A stretch of 64,000 nt of DNA from assembly GCF_001592365.1 (NCBI RefSeq), contig NZ_BCWU01000011.1, positions 1 to 64,000 of the forward strand, written 5' to 3'. The position numbers and the translations under genes were made by a program. Under the pieces are notes generated by a model. That model was not told where the DNA came from and did not search any database. It saw only the letters and a program-made list of their open reading frames with translations. This DNA is from Gordonia hydrophobica NBRC 16057 (GTDB taxonomy: Bacteria; Actinomycetota; Actinomycetes; Mycobacteriales; Mycobacteriaceae). Of the stretch, positions 41,742 to 51,383 are shown piece after piece. Every line of letters starts with the position of its first letter. Within the stretch, counting starts at the first letter, position 1.

Positions 41742-43736
41742 GTGCAGACCCCCGCAGCTGATCCCGTCCCCGAGAACCCCGTGTCCCCGTCGCCCGGCAC
41801 GCGGAGCCGACTGACCGGTCGTGCCCGCGACGCCGTCGAACTCGGCGGCGCGCTGGTGGGCGGGGCGGTCGTCGCCTTCATCGGACTCAAGGTCATCGGG
41901 GCGATCGGCTGGCCGGCGTTCAACACCTCCAATGTGACACGCGCGATCACCACGCTCGGGCAGGCGCTCTTCGTGCTGGTCGCCGTCGCGGCGGTGGTGT
42001 GGGCGCGGTACGGGCGAGGTCGTACCCTGCCGTCGCTGCTGTCGGCAGCCGCCTCGGCCGGTCTGGTGACGGTCACGCTCGGGATGCCGCTCGCGGCGAC
42101 CAAGCTCTACCTTTTCGGCTTGAGCGTCGACCAGCAGTTCCGCACCGAGTATCTGACCCGGCTGACGTCGAACTGGCATCTGGCCGACATGACCTATCCC
42201 GATCTGCCGCCCTACTACCCGGCGAGCTGGTTCTGGTTGGGTGGCCGTTACGCGAACGTGCTGGGACTGCCCGGCTGGGAGGCCTACAAGCCGTGGGCCA
42301 TCGTCTCGCTCGCGGCCGCCGCCGCCCTGGGCGCCGCGCTGTGGAATCGGATGGTCGGGGTGGGTCTCGGGACCGCGATCTCGGTCGCCGTGACACTGGT
42401 GACCCTGCAGTACGCCTCACCCGAACCGTATTCGGCGGTGCTCGTCCTGGTCGGCGTCCCGATGCTGGTGGTGATCGCCTCCGCACTGCGCGGGCGGTCG
42501 CGACTGGCCGACGGTCCCACGCCGTTGCGGGAGACGAGCTGGCTCGCGGTGATCGCCTCCGGTGTCTTCATCGGTGTCTCCGCCACGTTCTACACGCTGT
42601 TCACCGCCCTGTTCGCGGGCACCGCGGTCCTGATGGCGCTGGTCTATCTGGTGCAGGCGTGGCTGCTGCCCCGCAACAGCTCCGTCCGGGCCGAGGCGTT
42701 GGCCGCCGAGCGACGTCCCCGCCTGCTCGCGGTGGTGGTCCGGTTGGTGGTGATCGGCGTTCTCTCCGGCGCGGTCGCCTTGATCGTCTGGGGCCCGTAT
42801 CTGGCCGAACGACTCCGCACCGATGCCGCCGTCAGCGGCAGCGCCGAGCACTACCTGCCGGAGTCCGGTTCAGTCCTCGCCCTTCCCATGTTCCACGCCA
42901 GCCTCATCGGCGCGGTCTGCCTGATCGGCTTCGTCTGGGTGCTGCTCCGTGCCAAGGAGCGGACCATCGCCATGGCGATGGCCTGCACGCTGGTCGGCAT
43001 CGTCGGTCTGACCATGCTGTCGTTGGCGCTGACGGCGAAGGGCACCACTCTGCTCTCGTTCCGGCTCGAACCGGTCACCACGGCCGTCCTCGCCGCCGCA
43101 GGCGTCTTCGGCGTCGCCGCACTCAGCAGACTCGCCGTCGCACGCTTCGGCGACGTCCGAACGGTGATCGGCGTCGCGTGCGCGGTGGCGGCACTGGCCG
43201 TCGCACAGCACATTCCGGCAGCACTGGCCACCGAGATCACGACCGCGTACACCGACACCGACGGACACGGCGTGCGCGCCGACCAGCATGCGCCCGGCGC
43301 CGAGTCGTACTACCCGAAACTCGACCAGTTGATCCGCGAACAGACCGGGAAGCCGCCGACGGACAGCGTGGTGCTGACCGCCGACTTCGGCTTCCTCTCG
43401 GTGTATCCGTACTGGGGTTTCCAGGGTCTGACCTCGCATTATGCGAATCCGATCGCCGAGTTCACCGAGCGCGCCGCCACCATCGAACGGTGGTCGCAGG
43501 CATCCACGCCGCAGGAGATGCTGGCGAATCTGGAGCAGAGCCCGTGGCGCGCGCCGACCGTGTTCGTCTTCCGGTACAGCCCGGACGGGTACACCTTGCG
43601 ACTCGCGGAAGACGTCTATCCCAACGATCCGAACGTGAAGCGCTATACCGTCACCTTCAAACCCGCAGCCTTCGACGACCCCGCCTTCGAGGTCACCGAG
43701 GTCGGGCCGTTCGTCCTCGTCGTCCGGAAGAGCTGA
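41742..43736 (+). CDS. aftA: Galactan 5-O-arabinofuranosyltransferase AftA
   Basis: A 664-aa GT-C fold (GT85) protein with about 11 transmembrane helices followed by a C-terminal extracytoplasmic domain. YPDLPPYYPASWFWLGGRYA is the characteristic luminal loop. It primes the galactan with the first arabinofuranose from DPA. GTG 41742 has no clear ribosome binding site; translation is probably coupled to dprE2. In M. tuberculosis embC follows directly; here four unrelated genes (43739-47882) intervene before the emb genes. Confidence 0.92.
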   Translation: MQTPAADPVPENPVSPSPGTRSRLTGRARDAVELGGALVGGAVVAFIGLKVIGAIGWPAFNTSNVTRAITTLGQALFVLVAVAAVVWARYGRGRTLPSLLSAAASAGLVTVTLGMPLAATKLYLFGLSVDQQFRTEYLTRLTSNWHLADMTYPDLPPYYPASWFWLGGRYANVLGLPGWEAYKPWAIVSLAAAAALGAALWNRMVGVGLGTAISVAVTLVTLQYASPEPYSAVLVLVGVPMLVVIASALRGRSRLADGPTPLRETSWLAVIASGVFIGVSATFYTLFTALFAGTAVLMALVYLVQAWLLPRNSSVRAEALAAERRPRLLAVVVRLVVIGVLSGAVALIVWGPYLAERLRTDAAVSGSAEHYLPESGSVLALPMFHASLIGAVCLIGFVWVLLRAKERTIAMAMACTLVGIVGLTMLSLALTAKGTTLLSFRLEPVTTAVLAAAGVFGVAALSRLAVARFGDVRTVIGVACAVAALAVAQHIPAALATEITTAYTDTDGHGVRADQHAPGAESYYPKLDQLIREQTGKPPTDSVVLTADFGFLSVYPYWGFQGLTSHYANPIAEFTERAATIERWSQASTPQEMLANLEQSPWRAPTVFVFRYSPDGYTLRLAEDVYPNDPNVKRYTVTFKPAAFDDPAFEVTEVGPFVLVVRKS

Positions 43737-43738
43737 TC

Positions 43739-44485
43739 ATGGCAGATCTCGACATCACCACCATCGACCACGGCAGCACCAAGACGCATCTGGTGCACAC
43801 CGCGTATGTGAACTGGGTGATCCTGCAGTCCGACGACGGCGTGACCCTCGTCGACGGCGGCTATCCCGGTCATGCGGGGGCCGTCGCGGAATCACTGCGC
43901 CGGGTCGGCAGCGATCTCGCCGAAGTGCAGGCCGCGCTGCTCACGCACGCGCACGTCGACCATCTCGGCGGGTTGGCACAGATCGGCCGCACCCGGTCGT
44001 TCCCGGTCTACGCCGATCCCGCGGAGGTCCCGCACGCGCGGCGCGACTACCTGGAGCAGGCCGACGCATCGACCATCGCCCCGATCGCCTATCGCCCGCG
44101 GGTGATGCGCTGGCTGCAGGGTGTGGTCCGGCTGGGTGCCCTCGACAAGGCCGGCATCGGCGATGCCCAACCGCTCGGCGACCTCTCGGCTCTCCCCGGC
44201 GCACCCGTCGCCGTACCGGCGCACGGTCACACCCGCGGCCACAGCGCCTTCCTGGCGGGCGACGGCGAGGTGCTGATCTCGGGCGACTCGTTGATCTCCG
44301 GCCATCCGACGACCAAACGCCGCGGGCCGCAGTGCCTCGACCACGTCTTCACCCACGATGTTCCGGCGAACGAAGCCGCCGTCGCCACACTCGCCGACCT
44401 GGACGCGGTCGTCCTGATGCCGGGCCACGGCCCCATGCTCTGCGGCCGGATGGAGACCTTCGTGGCGCAGGCGCTCGGTTCGTGA
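43739..44485 (+). CDS. MBL-fold metallo-hydrolase
   Basis: A 248-aa metallo-beta-lactamase-fold enzyme: LTHAHVDHLGG (HxHxDH), GHTRGHSAF, ISGDSLI and MPGHGP supply the metal ligands. No signal peptide. ATG 43739 is two bases after the aftA stop, so it is probably on the aftA transcript. Glyoxalase II-like or lactonase activity is possible; no link to arabinan synthesis is evident. Confidence 0.87.
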   Translation: MADLDITTIDHGSTKTHLVHTAYVNWVILQSDDGVTLVDGGYPGHAGAVAESLRRVGSDLAEVQAALLTHAHVDHLGGLAQIGRTRSFPVYADPAEVPHARRDYLEQADASTIAPIAYRPRVMRWLQGVVRLGALDKAGIGDAQPLGDLSALPGAPVAVPAHGHTRGHSAFLAGDGEVLISGDSLISGHPTTKRRGPQCLDHVFTHDVPANEAAVATLADLDAVVLMPGHGPMLCGRMETFVAQALGS

Positions 44486-44508
44486 TCCGCGCTGCCTGTC
44501 GCTAGAAA

Positions 44509-44577
44509 GATTCGCGTCCCCGTGGGCACCCGCCGAGGGCGATCTTCCCTCGGCGGGAGCTGACGGGGACGCGAATC
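44509..44577. terminator. Large nested perfect hairpin, bidirectional terminator
   Basis: Outer 15-bp stem GATTCGCGTCCCCGT (44509-44523) / ACGGGGACGCGAATC (44563-44577), inner 11-bp stem CCCGCCGAGGG (44529-44539) / CCCTCGGCGGG (44547-44557), with symmetric five-base internal loop and a seven-base apical loop. It lies between the convergent MBL and DEAD-box genes. Confidence 0.7.
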
Positions 44578-44593
44578 TCGGTGAGTCCGACTA

Positions 44594-46069
44594 TCAGGCG
44601 CGCGGCGCGCCCGCGGGACGGCTGGAACGACGGCGACGACGCGGCGCCCCGGTGCCGGCATCCGACTTCGGCGACGACGACGAGGTGTGCACCGGCTTGG
44701 CCGCGGGACGCCCACTGCCGCGCTGCTCGCTCTGCGTCGCCGAGCCCGCCGACCGACCGCGGCCCTGACCGCCGCGACGACCGCTGCCGCCCGACGACCG
44801 GCCCGCGCCCGCACGACTTCCGGACTGGGCCGGACGACGACGCCCCTGGCCTTGCTTCTTCGGCTGCTGTTGCTGCGGCACCACGACCGGCGCCTCACGG
44901 TACGGCGCCCGCTCACCGATGAGCTCGTCGACGACGGCGGACTGCGCGGTCACCTGCTGGCCGGGAGCCTTGATGGCGGCCTTCTGCAGCAGCTTGCGCA
45001 GATCGCCCCACTGCTCCGGGAGGCAGATCGTGACGACGTCACCGGCCGAGCCCGCACGCGCGGTACGACCCGAACGGTGCAGGTACGCCTTGTGCTCGGC
45101 GGGCGGATCCACGTGGACCACCAGCTCGACGCCGTCGACGTGCACACCGCGGGCCGCGACGTCGGTCGCGACGAGCACCTTGGCTCCGTCGGGCGCGGCG
45201 AACGAGGCCAGGTTGCGATCACGCTGCGCCTGCGACAGGTTTCCGTGCAGGTCGACGGCCGGAATGCCTTCGGCCGTGAGCTTCTTCGCCAGCTTCTTGG
45301 CCTGGTGCTTGGTGCGGGTGAACAGGATTCGACGACCGGTTCCGGACGCGAGTTCGCGGACCAGCGCGGTCTTCTCGGTGGTGGAGGCCACGCGGAACAC
45401 GTGGTGGGTCATCGCGGCGACGGGCGACGTCGCGTCCTCCAGCGAATGCGTGGTCGGCGAGGAGAGGAAGCGCTTGACGATCTTGTCGACGCCGTTGTCC
45501 AGGGTGGCGGAGAACAGCATCCGCTGACCGCCCGCGGGGGTCGCCGCGAGAATGCGGGTGACAACCGGGAGGAAGCCCAGGTCCGCCATGTGGTCGGCCT
45601 CGTCGAGCACCGTGATCTGGACGTCGTCGAGCGACACGATGCGCTGACGCATCAGGTCTTCGAGGCGACCGGGGCAGGCGACGACGATGTCGGCGCCCGC
45701 ACGCAGCGCGGTCTCCTGACGAGACTGCTTGACTCCGCCGAAGACGGTGGTGACGCGCAGGCCGACGGCGGCGGCGAGCGGCTGCATGGCCGTGGCGATC
45801 TGCGTCGCGAGTTCACGGGTCGGCGACAGCACCAGTCCGGTGGGACGTCCGGGCTTGCGCCGCACTCCGGCCTCGGCCAGGCGTGCGACCAGCGGAACGG
45901 AGAAGGCGAGGGTCTTGCCCGACCCGGTCTTGCCTCGGCCGAGGACGTCGCGGCCGACCAGGGTGTCGGGCAGGGTGTCGGCCTGGATCGGGAACGGAGT
46001 GGCCTTGCCCTCGGCGGCGAGCGCGTCGGCGATCGGAGTGGGCACGCCGAGATCAGCGAAGGTGGTCAT
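44594..46069 (-). CDS. DEAD-box ATP-dependent RNA helicase
   Basis: A 491-aa helicase. Motif Q TPIADALAAEGKATPFPIQ, motif I GRGKTGSGKT, DEAD in LDEADHMADLGF, SAT in LFSATLD, and motif VI HRSGRTARAG are all intact. Residues about 400-491 form a basic Arg/Gly/Ser-rich tail (GRRRPAQSGSRAGAGRSSGG..., RRRRSSRPAG), as in RhlE-type cold-shock/ribosome-assembly helicases. ATG 46069 chosen at MTTFADLGV; the upstream in-frame extension is unlike the family and no ribosome binding site is visible. Confidence 0.92.
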   Translation of the reverse strand: MTTFADLGVPTPIADALAAEGKATPFPIQADTLPDTLVGRDVLGRGKTGSGKTLAFSVPLVARLAEAGVRRKPGRPTGLVLSPTRELATQIATAMQPLAAAVGLRVTTVFGGVKQSRQETALRAGADIVVACPGRLEDLMRQRIVSLDDVQITVLDEADHMADLGFLPVVTRILAATPAGGQRMLFSATLDNGVDKIVKRFLSSPTTHSLEDATSPVAAMTHHVFRVASTTEKTALVRELASGTGRRILFTRTKHQAKKLAKKLTAEGIPAVDLHGNLSQAQRDRNLASFAAPDGAKVLVATDVAARGVHVDGVELVVHVDPPAEHKAYLHRSGRTARAGSAGDVVTICLPEQWGDLRKLLQKAAIKAPGQQVTAQSAVVDELIGERAPYREAPVVVPQQQQPKKQGQGRRRPAQSGSRAGAGRSSGGSGRRGGQGRGRSAGSATQSEQRGSGRPAAKPVHTSSSSPKSDAGTGAPRRRRRSSRPAGAPRA

Positions 46070-46334
46070 GAAGGAATCAACAGCCTTAATGCAGTGTCTG
46101 CGCACAGGGGTCCCGTGCGGCAGAACAGGTGGCGAACACGCGCGGGTGAGCGTGTCGGTTCGCCGTATGAAAGTTCGACGCACCCGCGAGAGATCCGGGG
46201 TCTGCGTGGAGGCGTTCTACGACGCACGGCGCGGGGTTGCGCCGAATGACGAGTGCGCCGCACTGGCGCGCTCCGACTACTCGATCGTACGGCACACCGC
46301 AGCGTTTCCGCGCAATGCGCAGGTCAGCGTCGCC

Positions 46335-46796
46335 CTAGACACGCCCCAGCAGGCGTGCCAGCCGCTGGACGGCGAACGCATAGCCGTCGATCCCGCACCC
46401 AGCGATCACTCCGTCCGCGATCGGCGAGATGTACGAGTGATGCCGAAATGCTTCGCGCGCGTGCACATTGCTGATGTGCACCTCCATGATCGGGACCTCG
46501 GGCACCACCAGGGCGTCGGCGAGAGCGACGGAGGTGTGCGTCCAACCGCCCGGATTGATGACGATGCCGCTCACCGTGCCGCGCGCGCCATGGATCGCGT
46601 CGATCAGCACGCCTTCGTGGTTGGTCTGCAGCGACTGCACCGTCAGCCCGCACTCGGCCGCCGTCGTCTCAACGAGGGCGACGACGTCGTCGAGGGTGTC
46701 CGACCCGTACACCTGCGGCTGCCGGATCCCGAGCGTGTTCAAGTTGGGTCCGTTGAGCAGCAGGATCGGCAGCGCGGGCGCATCGGTCGTCGACAT
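46335..46796 (-). CDS. aroQ: 3-Dehydroquinate dehydratase type II AroQ
   Basis: A 153-aa type II enzyme of the shikimate pathway. It has LLLNGPNLNTLGIRQPQVYG with the catalytic Tyr, QTNHEGVLIDAIHGA, INPGGWTHTSVAL and EVHISNVHAREAFRHHSYIS with the catalytic His. ATG 46796 (MSTTDAPA) preceded by a weak ribosome binding site; the longer ORF lacks similarity. Here it stands apart from other aro genes, between a helicase and ectD. Confidence 0.93.
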   Translation of the reverse strand: MSTTDAPALPILLLNGPNLNTLGIRQPQVYGSDTLDDVVALVETTAAECGLTVQSLQTNHEGVLIDAIHGARGTVSGIVINPGGWTHTSVALADALVVPEVPIMEVHISNVHAREAFRHHSYISPIADGVIAGCGIDGYAFAVQRLARLLGRV

Positions 46797-46940
46797 GACT
46801 CGCACTCTACTGCGGGGTGTCGGCGGGCGAACAGTCTCGCCTGCCTCGCCTTTCACGCCCCGATTGTCGATATCTGGTAGGAGGTGGAGGTGGTCCATGA
46901 CGCGGGCCGTCCGGCCCGCCGATCACGGAGGGAGGATTCC

Positions 46941-47882
46941 TTGACCACCGCGAGCAGTACCTTTGAGGCCGTCGACGATCGCTACCCAACGCGACTCGAC
47001 CCCGGCTTCACCGCCTCTGCCGAACCCCTGGTGCGCCCCGACCCGACAGTGTGGGGAACGCGACCGGGACCGTTCCTGGAGCGGGAGCTGACCGCCTACG
47101 ACCGCAACGGATTCCACATCGAGCAGGGCCTGCTCACACCCACGCAGGTGCAGCACTGCTGGTCCGAGTTCGATCGGATGGTCACCGATCCGGCGCTCGC
47201 CGACAGCGGACTCCTGGTCCGCGAACGCGGTTCGGGAGCGATCCGCTCGGTCTTCCGCGTCCATCGGGTGAGCCCGGTGTTCGAGGCCCTTGCGCGCACA
47301 CCGCGGATTCTCGACCGAGCCCGACAGCTCCTCGGCTCCGAGGTCTACATCCACCAGTCGCGCATCAACGCGATGCCGGGCATGGCGGGCACCGGGTTCT
47401 ACTGGCACTCGGACTTCGAGACATGGCACGCCGAGGACGGCCTTCCCGCGCCGCGCACCGTGAGCCTGTCGATCGCGTTGACCGACAACTTCGCGTTCAA
47501 CGGCGGCCTCATGCTGATGCCCGGCGCACACCGCACCTTCGTCCCCTGCATCGGCAGCACGCCCGACGGCAACTTCCACCAGTCGCTCCAGGAGCAGCGG
47601 GTCGGGGTGCCCTCGGAGCAGGTGATCACCGAGCTCGGCTATGAGTTCGGCATCGACCAGTTCACCGGGGCCGCGGGCGCAGGCCTGTTCTTCGACGCGA
47701 ACTCCATGCACGCGTCGGGAAACAACATCTCGCCGTATCCGCGCGCGAACGTCTTCCTGGTGTTCAACAGCGTGGAGAACACGCCGCGGGCGCCGTACGG
47801 CGGCGTCGCGCCGCGTCCGGTGCACCTCGCCGAGCGTGACGTGACTCCGCTGGAACCGCTGGACGATTCACCGTTCGCCTGA
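46941..47882 (+). CDS. ectD: Ectoine hydroxylase EctD
   Basis: A 313-aa Fe(II)/2-oxoglutarate dioxygenase converting ectoine to 5-hydroxyectoine. The EctD signature FYWHSDFETWHAEDGLPAPR (about residues 145-165) is intact; it holds the Fe ligands H and D, and the distal His is in NSMHASGNN. TTG 46941 is the chosen start because GGAGGGAGG lies upstream and the mature start MTTASSTFEAVDDRYPTR matches family N-termini. No ectA, ectB or ectC is present in the window, so ectoine must come from genes elsewhere or from uptake. Transcribed toward the emb genes. Confidence 0.92.
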   Translation: MTTASSTFEAVDDRYPTRLDPGFTASAEPLVRPDPTVWGTRPGPFLERELTAYDRNGFHIEQGLLTPTQVQHCWSEFDRMVTDPALADSGLLVRERGSGAIRSVFRVHRVSPVFEALARTPRILDRARQLLGSEVYIHQSRINAMPGMAGTGFYWHSDFETWHAEDGLPAPRTVSLSIALTDNFAFNGGLMLMPGAHRTFVPCIGSTPDGNFHQSLQEQRVGVPSEQVITELGYEFGIDQFTGAAGAGLFFDANSMHASGNNISPYPRANVFLVFNSVENTPRAPYGGVAPRPVHLAERDVTPLEPLDDSPFA

Positions 47883-47965
47883 TCGGCCCGGCACGGTCGG
47901 GACGCGCGACCCGTGTCCCGACCGGGCGCGAGGCGCGTACCGGCAGTGCATCCGCGCGCTGCGGC

Positions 47966-47971
47966 TAGGAT
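47966..47971 (+). promoter_or_regulatory. -10 element for leaderless embC transcript
   Basis: TAGGAT, eight bases before the GTG at 47980, and no Shine-Dalgarno. Confidence 0.5.
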
Positions 47972-47979
47972 GACGACCT

Positions 47980-50900
47980 GTGCCAGCTTTCTCCGTCCGA
48001 CGGGCTCAGATAACCGCGATCATCACCGGAGTTCTGGGCGTGCTGCTGGCACTGTCGACGCCCCTGATGCCGGTGAAGCAGACCGTCGCGCAGATCAGCT
48101 GGCCGCAGAGCAGCACGGTGGAATCGGTCTCCGCGCCGCTGTTCTCGTACACCCCGATCGACCTCGACGTGGCCATTCCGTGCCGCGCCGTCGACGCGCT
48201 GCCCGCCGGGAAGACCGTCCTGCTGGCGACCACGTCGCCGTCGGCGCCGAAGGCCACCGATCGAGGGTTGTTCGTCCGCGTCACCACGTCGGCTCAGCCG
48301 ACCGTCGAGGTGGTCACCCGCAACATCCCGATCCTGTCGGCGACCGTCGACCAAGTGCGATCGGCGTCGTGTCAGACCCTGGAGATCCACGCGACGTCCG
48401 ACGCCGTGTCCGCCGAGTTCGTCGGACTGACTGATTCGACGGGCGATCCACTGCGGGCCCGCACCGGCGCGCAGAACGTCCCGGGCGGCGATCAGCGTCC
48501 GCAGGTCACCGGCCTGTTCACGCAGATCAGCGGCTCCACGGCAGCGTTGCCGGGACTGTCCGCGCATGTGACGATCGATTCGCGCTACACCACCGCGCCC
48601 ACGCTGCTGAAGTGGCTCGCGATCGTCATCGGCATCCTGTGCACCCTGATCTCGCTCGCGGCGCTCGCTCGCCTCGACGCCACCGACCGACGGGGCCATC
48701 GTCGTATCTTCCCGGCCCGCTGGTGGCGGCTCAATCCCCGCGACTACACCGTCATCGGACTGCTCGCCGTCTGGCATCTGATCGGACCGAACACGTCCGA
48801 CGACGGGTATCTGATGACCATGGCGCGGGTGGCTCAGCAGAGCGATTACACCGCCAACTACTTCCGCTGGTTCGGGGCACCGGAAGCACCGTTCGGGTGG
48901 TACTACGAGGTCTTCGGCCTTCTCAGCCACGTGTCGGTCGCCAGCCCGTGGGTGCGCCTGCCCGCGCTGGCCTGCGGCATCATCAGCTGGCTGATCATCA
49001 GCCACGAGGTGCTGCCGCGGATCGGGCGCGCCGCCCGCCTGCGCGCCGCGGTCCCGTGGACGGCGGCCGCGGTGTTCCTCGTGGCCTGGTTCCCTTTCAA
49101 CAACGGACTGCGTCCGGAACCGATCATCTGTCTCGGCGCACTGCTGACCTGGTGCTCGGTAGAGCGGGCCATCGCGACCGGGCGTCTGCTTCCCGCCGCC
49201 GTCGCCTGCACCGCGGGCGCGTTCAGCATCGCCGCCGGCCCGACCGGCGTCCTGGCCGTCGCGGCCCTCGTCGCCGGCGCCCGCCCCATGTTCCTGGCCC
49301 TGCGCCGTCGTGCCATCGCCGTCGACGCCGACACCGGACGCGGCGCCGTCGCCGCTTATGCGAGCCTGCTGGCGCCGATCGTCGCCGCGGGCACCTTCGT
49401 CGTCTTCGTCGTCTTCTCCAAACTGACGCTCAGCGCCTTCACCGAGGCCTCCGCCATGAAGACCGCGCTCGGACCGTCGTTGAACTGGTACAACGAGATC
49501 GACCGCTACTCGTCGCTGTTCGCGTTCTCCGCCGACGGGTCCATCGCCCGACGGTTCGCAGTGCTGGCGATGGTGCTGGGCATGACGATCGCGGGCGCGG
49601 TCCTGATCCGCAAGTCCCGAATCCCGGGCACCGCGCTCGGCCCAGCGCGACGCATCGTCGGCATCACCTTCGGGTCGCTGCTGTTCCTGATGTTCACGCC
49701 CACCAAGTGGACGCATCACTTCGGTGTCTTCGCGGGGCTGGCTGCGGCGCTCGCCGCCCTCGCCACCATCGCGGCCAGCGCGCAGGCCACCCGTTCCCGC
49801 CGCAATCGCACGATCTTCGGCGCGCTGGTGCTGTTCGTCGCCGCGCTCGCGATGACCGCGCCGAACTCGTACTACTACGCGTCCGCGTGGGGGATGCCGT
49901 GGGGCGTCTCGCAGGTGATGGTCGCCGGAGTCCCGGCGGGCGACGTCCTGTTGTACGCGTCGTTGGCGCTGCTGTGCCTGGCACTGTGGTTCCACTTCCG
50001 CGAGCCGTTCACCGGCACCGACCCGCATCCGGTGGCCGTCCGGAATCCGTCGCGGCTGCGACTCGGCGCAGCGCGGGCGTCGCGGCTGGTCACCGTCGCG
50101 CCACTCGGCGTCGTGGCGGGCGCGCTCGTCGTCTTCCTGGTCGCGACCGCGGCGATGGCGGGCGTCCACCAGAGCAGCTCGTTCTCGGTTCCGCGCTCCA
50201 ACCTCGCCGCATTGGCCGGTCATCCCTGCGGGTTGGCGGACAAGGTGCTGGTCGAGACCGATCCCAGCCGATTCCTGCTCACGCCGGTCGACGCCTCGTT
50301 GACCGACCCGCTCGCAGGGTCGCCGACGCATTCGAGAACCGACTCCAACCGCGGACCCACCTCCGGATTCACCCCGGACGGGATCCCCGACGAGGTGGAG
50401 ACCAAGGCGTCCTCCGGCTCGCTGGGCGTCCTGGCGCGCGATGCCGCCGTGGACCCCGACCTGCTGATCGCGAACAGCGGCGGCACCGGCGGCGGGGTCA
50501 CGGCTCGTCCCGGCATCAACGGCAGTCACGCTGAGCTCCCCTTCGAGCTCGATCCGGCGCGCACCCCGGTCCTCGGCAGCTACGACGCCCAGGAACAGAC
50601 GCCGTCGACCCTCACCTCGGGCTGGTACCGGCTGCCCGCGGACTACAAGGACTACCCGCTCATCGCCCTGTCCGCCGCCGGCGTCTTCGGACGATCGGCG
50701 CTGAAGCTGGAGTACACCGACCAGCAGTTCGGCGCCACGGCGCGCGACGACGACATCGCCGACACCGGATCCATCGGCCTGATCGATCCCGGCCCCAGCC
50801 CGTCGTGGCGCAATGTCCGCATCGACACCGGGTCGTTGCCCGACCACCTCACGGCCGTCCGCATCTCGGCGACCGACTACGACCTCGCGTCCGACCACTT

Positions 50901-51306
50901 CATCGTGGTCACCCCGCCCCGCCTGCCGAAGATGAGAACGCTCCAGGAGACGGTCGGCAGCACGGCGCCGACCCACGTCGACTGGACGTCGGGCTTGTTC
51001 GTGCCGTGCCAGCGACCGTTCAACTTCCACGCGGGCGTCACCGAGATCCCGCAGTGGCGGGTACGTCCCGGCGCCGACCTGGCGGCGGTCAGTGCGTGGC
51101 AGGGCGCCATCGGCGGCGGACCGCTCGGCTGGCTCGCCGTCTCGCAGCGATCCGACACCGTCGCCACCTACCTGTCCGGCGACATCGGCCGCGACTGGGG
51201 CGCACTGGAGCGCTACACCCCGTACGACGTCGCCGCACCCGCGACCATCGAGTACAGCGAAGAGGTCCGCAGCGGACTGTGGAGTCCGGCGCCCATCAGG
51301 CACTGA
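47980..51306 (+). CDS. embC: Arabinosyltransferase EmbC-like
   Basis: A 1108-aa GT53 protein with an N-terminal periplasmic jelly-roll region (residues about 30-210), about 13 transmembrane helices (210-700) and a C-terminal carbohydrate-binding region (730-1108). The first-loop catalytic aspartates are in NTSDDGYLMTMARV, followed by NYFRWFGAPEAPFGWYYEVF. It uses decaprenyl-phosphoarabinose to build arabinan of lipoarabinomannan or arabinogalactan. First of three emb genes, in the mycobacterial order C-A-B; assignment to EmbC is by order and similarity. The equivalent of EmbB Met306 is Met here. Confidence 0.9.
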   Translation: MPAFSVRRAQITAIITGVLGVLLALSTPLMPVKQTVAQISWPQSSTVESVSAPLFSYTPIDLDVAIPCRAVDALPAGKTVLLATTSPSAPKATDRGLFVRVTTSAQPTVEVVTRNIPILSATVDQVRSASCQTLEIHATSDAVSAEFVGLTDSTGDPLRARTGAQNVPGGDQRPQVTGLFTQISGSTAALPGLSAHVTIDSRYTTAPTLLKWLAIVIGILCTLISLAALARLDATDRRGHRRIFPARWWRLNPRDYTVIGLLAVWHLIGPNTSDDGYLMTMARVAQQSDYTANYFRWFGAPEAPFGWYYEVFGLLSHVSVASPWVRLPALACGIISWLIISHEVLPRIGRAARLRAAVPWTAAAVFLVAWFPFNNGLRPEPIICLGALLTWCSVERAIATGRLLPAAVACTAGAFSIAAGPTGVLAVAALVAGARPMFLALRRRAIAVDADTGRGAVAAYASLLAPIVAAGTFVVFVVFSKLTLSAFTEASAMKTALGPSLNWYNEIDRYSSLFAFSADGSIARRFAVLAMVLGMTIAGAVLIRKSRIPGTALGPARRIVGITFGSLLFLMFTPTKWTHHFGVFAGLAAALAALATIAASAQATRSRRNRTIFGALVLFVAALAMTAPNSYYYASAWGMPWGVSQVMVAGVPAGDVLLYASLALLCLALWFHFREPFTGTDPHPVAVRNPSRLRLGAARASRLVTVAPLGVVAGALVVFLVATAAMAGVHQSSSFSVPRSNLAALAGHPCGLADKVLVETDPSRFLLTPVDASLTDPLAGSPTHSRTDSNRGPTSGFTPDGIPDEVETKASSGSLGVLARDAAVDPDLLIANSGGTGGGVTARPGINGSHAELPFELDPARTPVLGSYDAQEQTPSTLTSGWYRLPADYKDYPLIALSAAGVFGRSALKLEYTDQQFGATARDDDIADTGSIGLIDPGPSPSWRNVRIDTGSLPDHLTAVRISATDYDLASDHFIVVTPPRLPKMRTLQETVGSTAPTHVDWTSGLFVPCQRPFNFHAGVTEIPQWRVRPGADLAAVSAWQGAIGGGPLGWLAVSQRSDTVATYLSGDIGRDWGALERYTPYDVAAPATIEYSEEVRSGLWSPAPIRH

Positions 51307-51369
51307 CGTCGCGGTCGGCGGCGTGCTGTCCGCCCTACTCGTCAGTTAGTTTCGCCCGACTCCGTCGAC

Positions 51370-51375
51370 TAACGT
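51370..51375 (+). promoter_or_regulatory. -10 element for leaderless embA transcript
   Basis: TAACGT, eight bases before the GTG at 51384; no ribosome binding site. It suggests embA-embB can be transcribed separately from embC. Confidence 0.4.
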
Positions 51376-51383
51376 CGTAGGGC

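Noticed and set aside
44687-46249. 520-codon plus-strand frame opposite the DEAD-box helicase
   Set aside because: Shadow of the helicase; the minus-strand frame has every helicase motif.
47965-51303. 1112-codon minus-strand frame opposite embC
   Set aside because: Length comes from high GC at third positions; no start context or domain, while the plus strand is a full EmbC.
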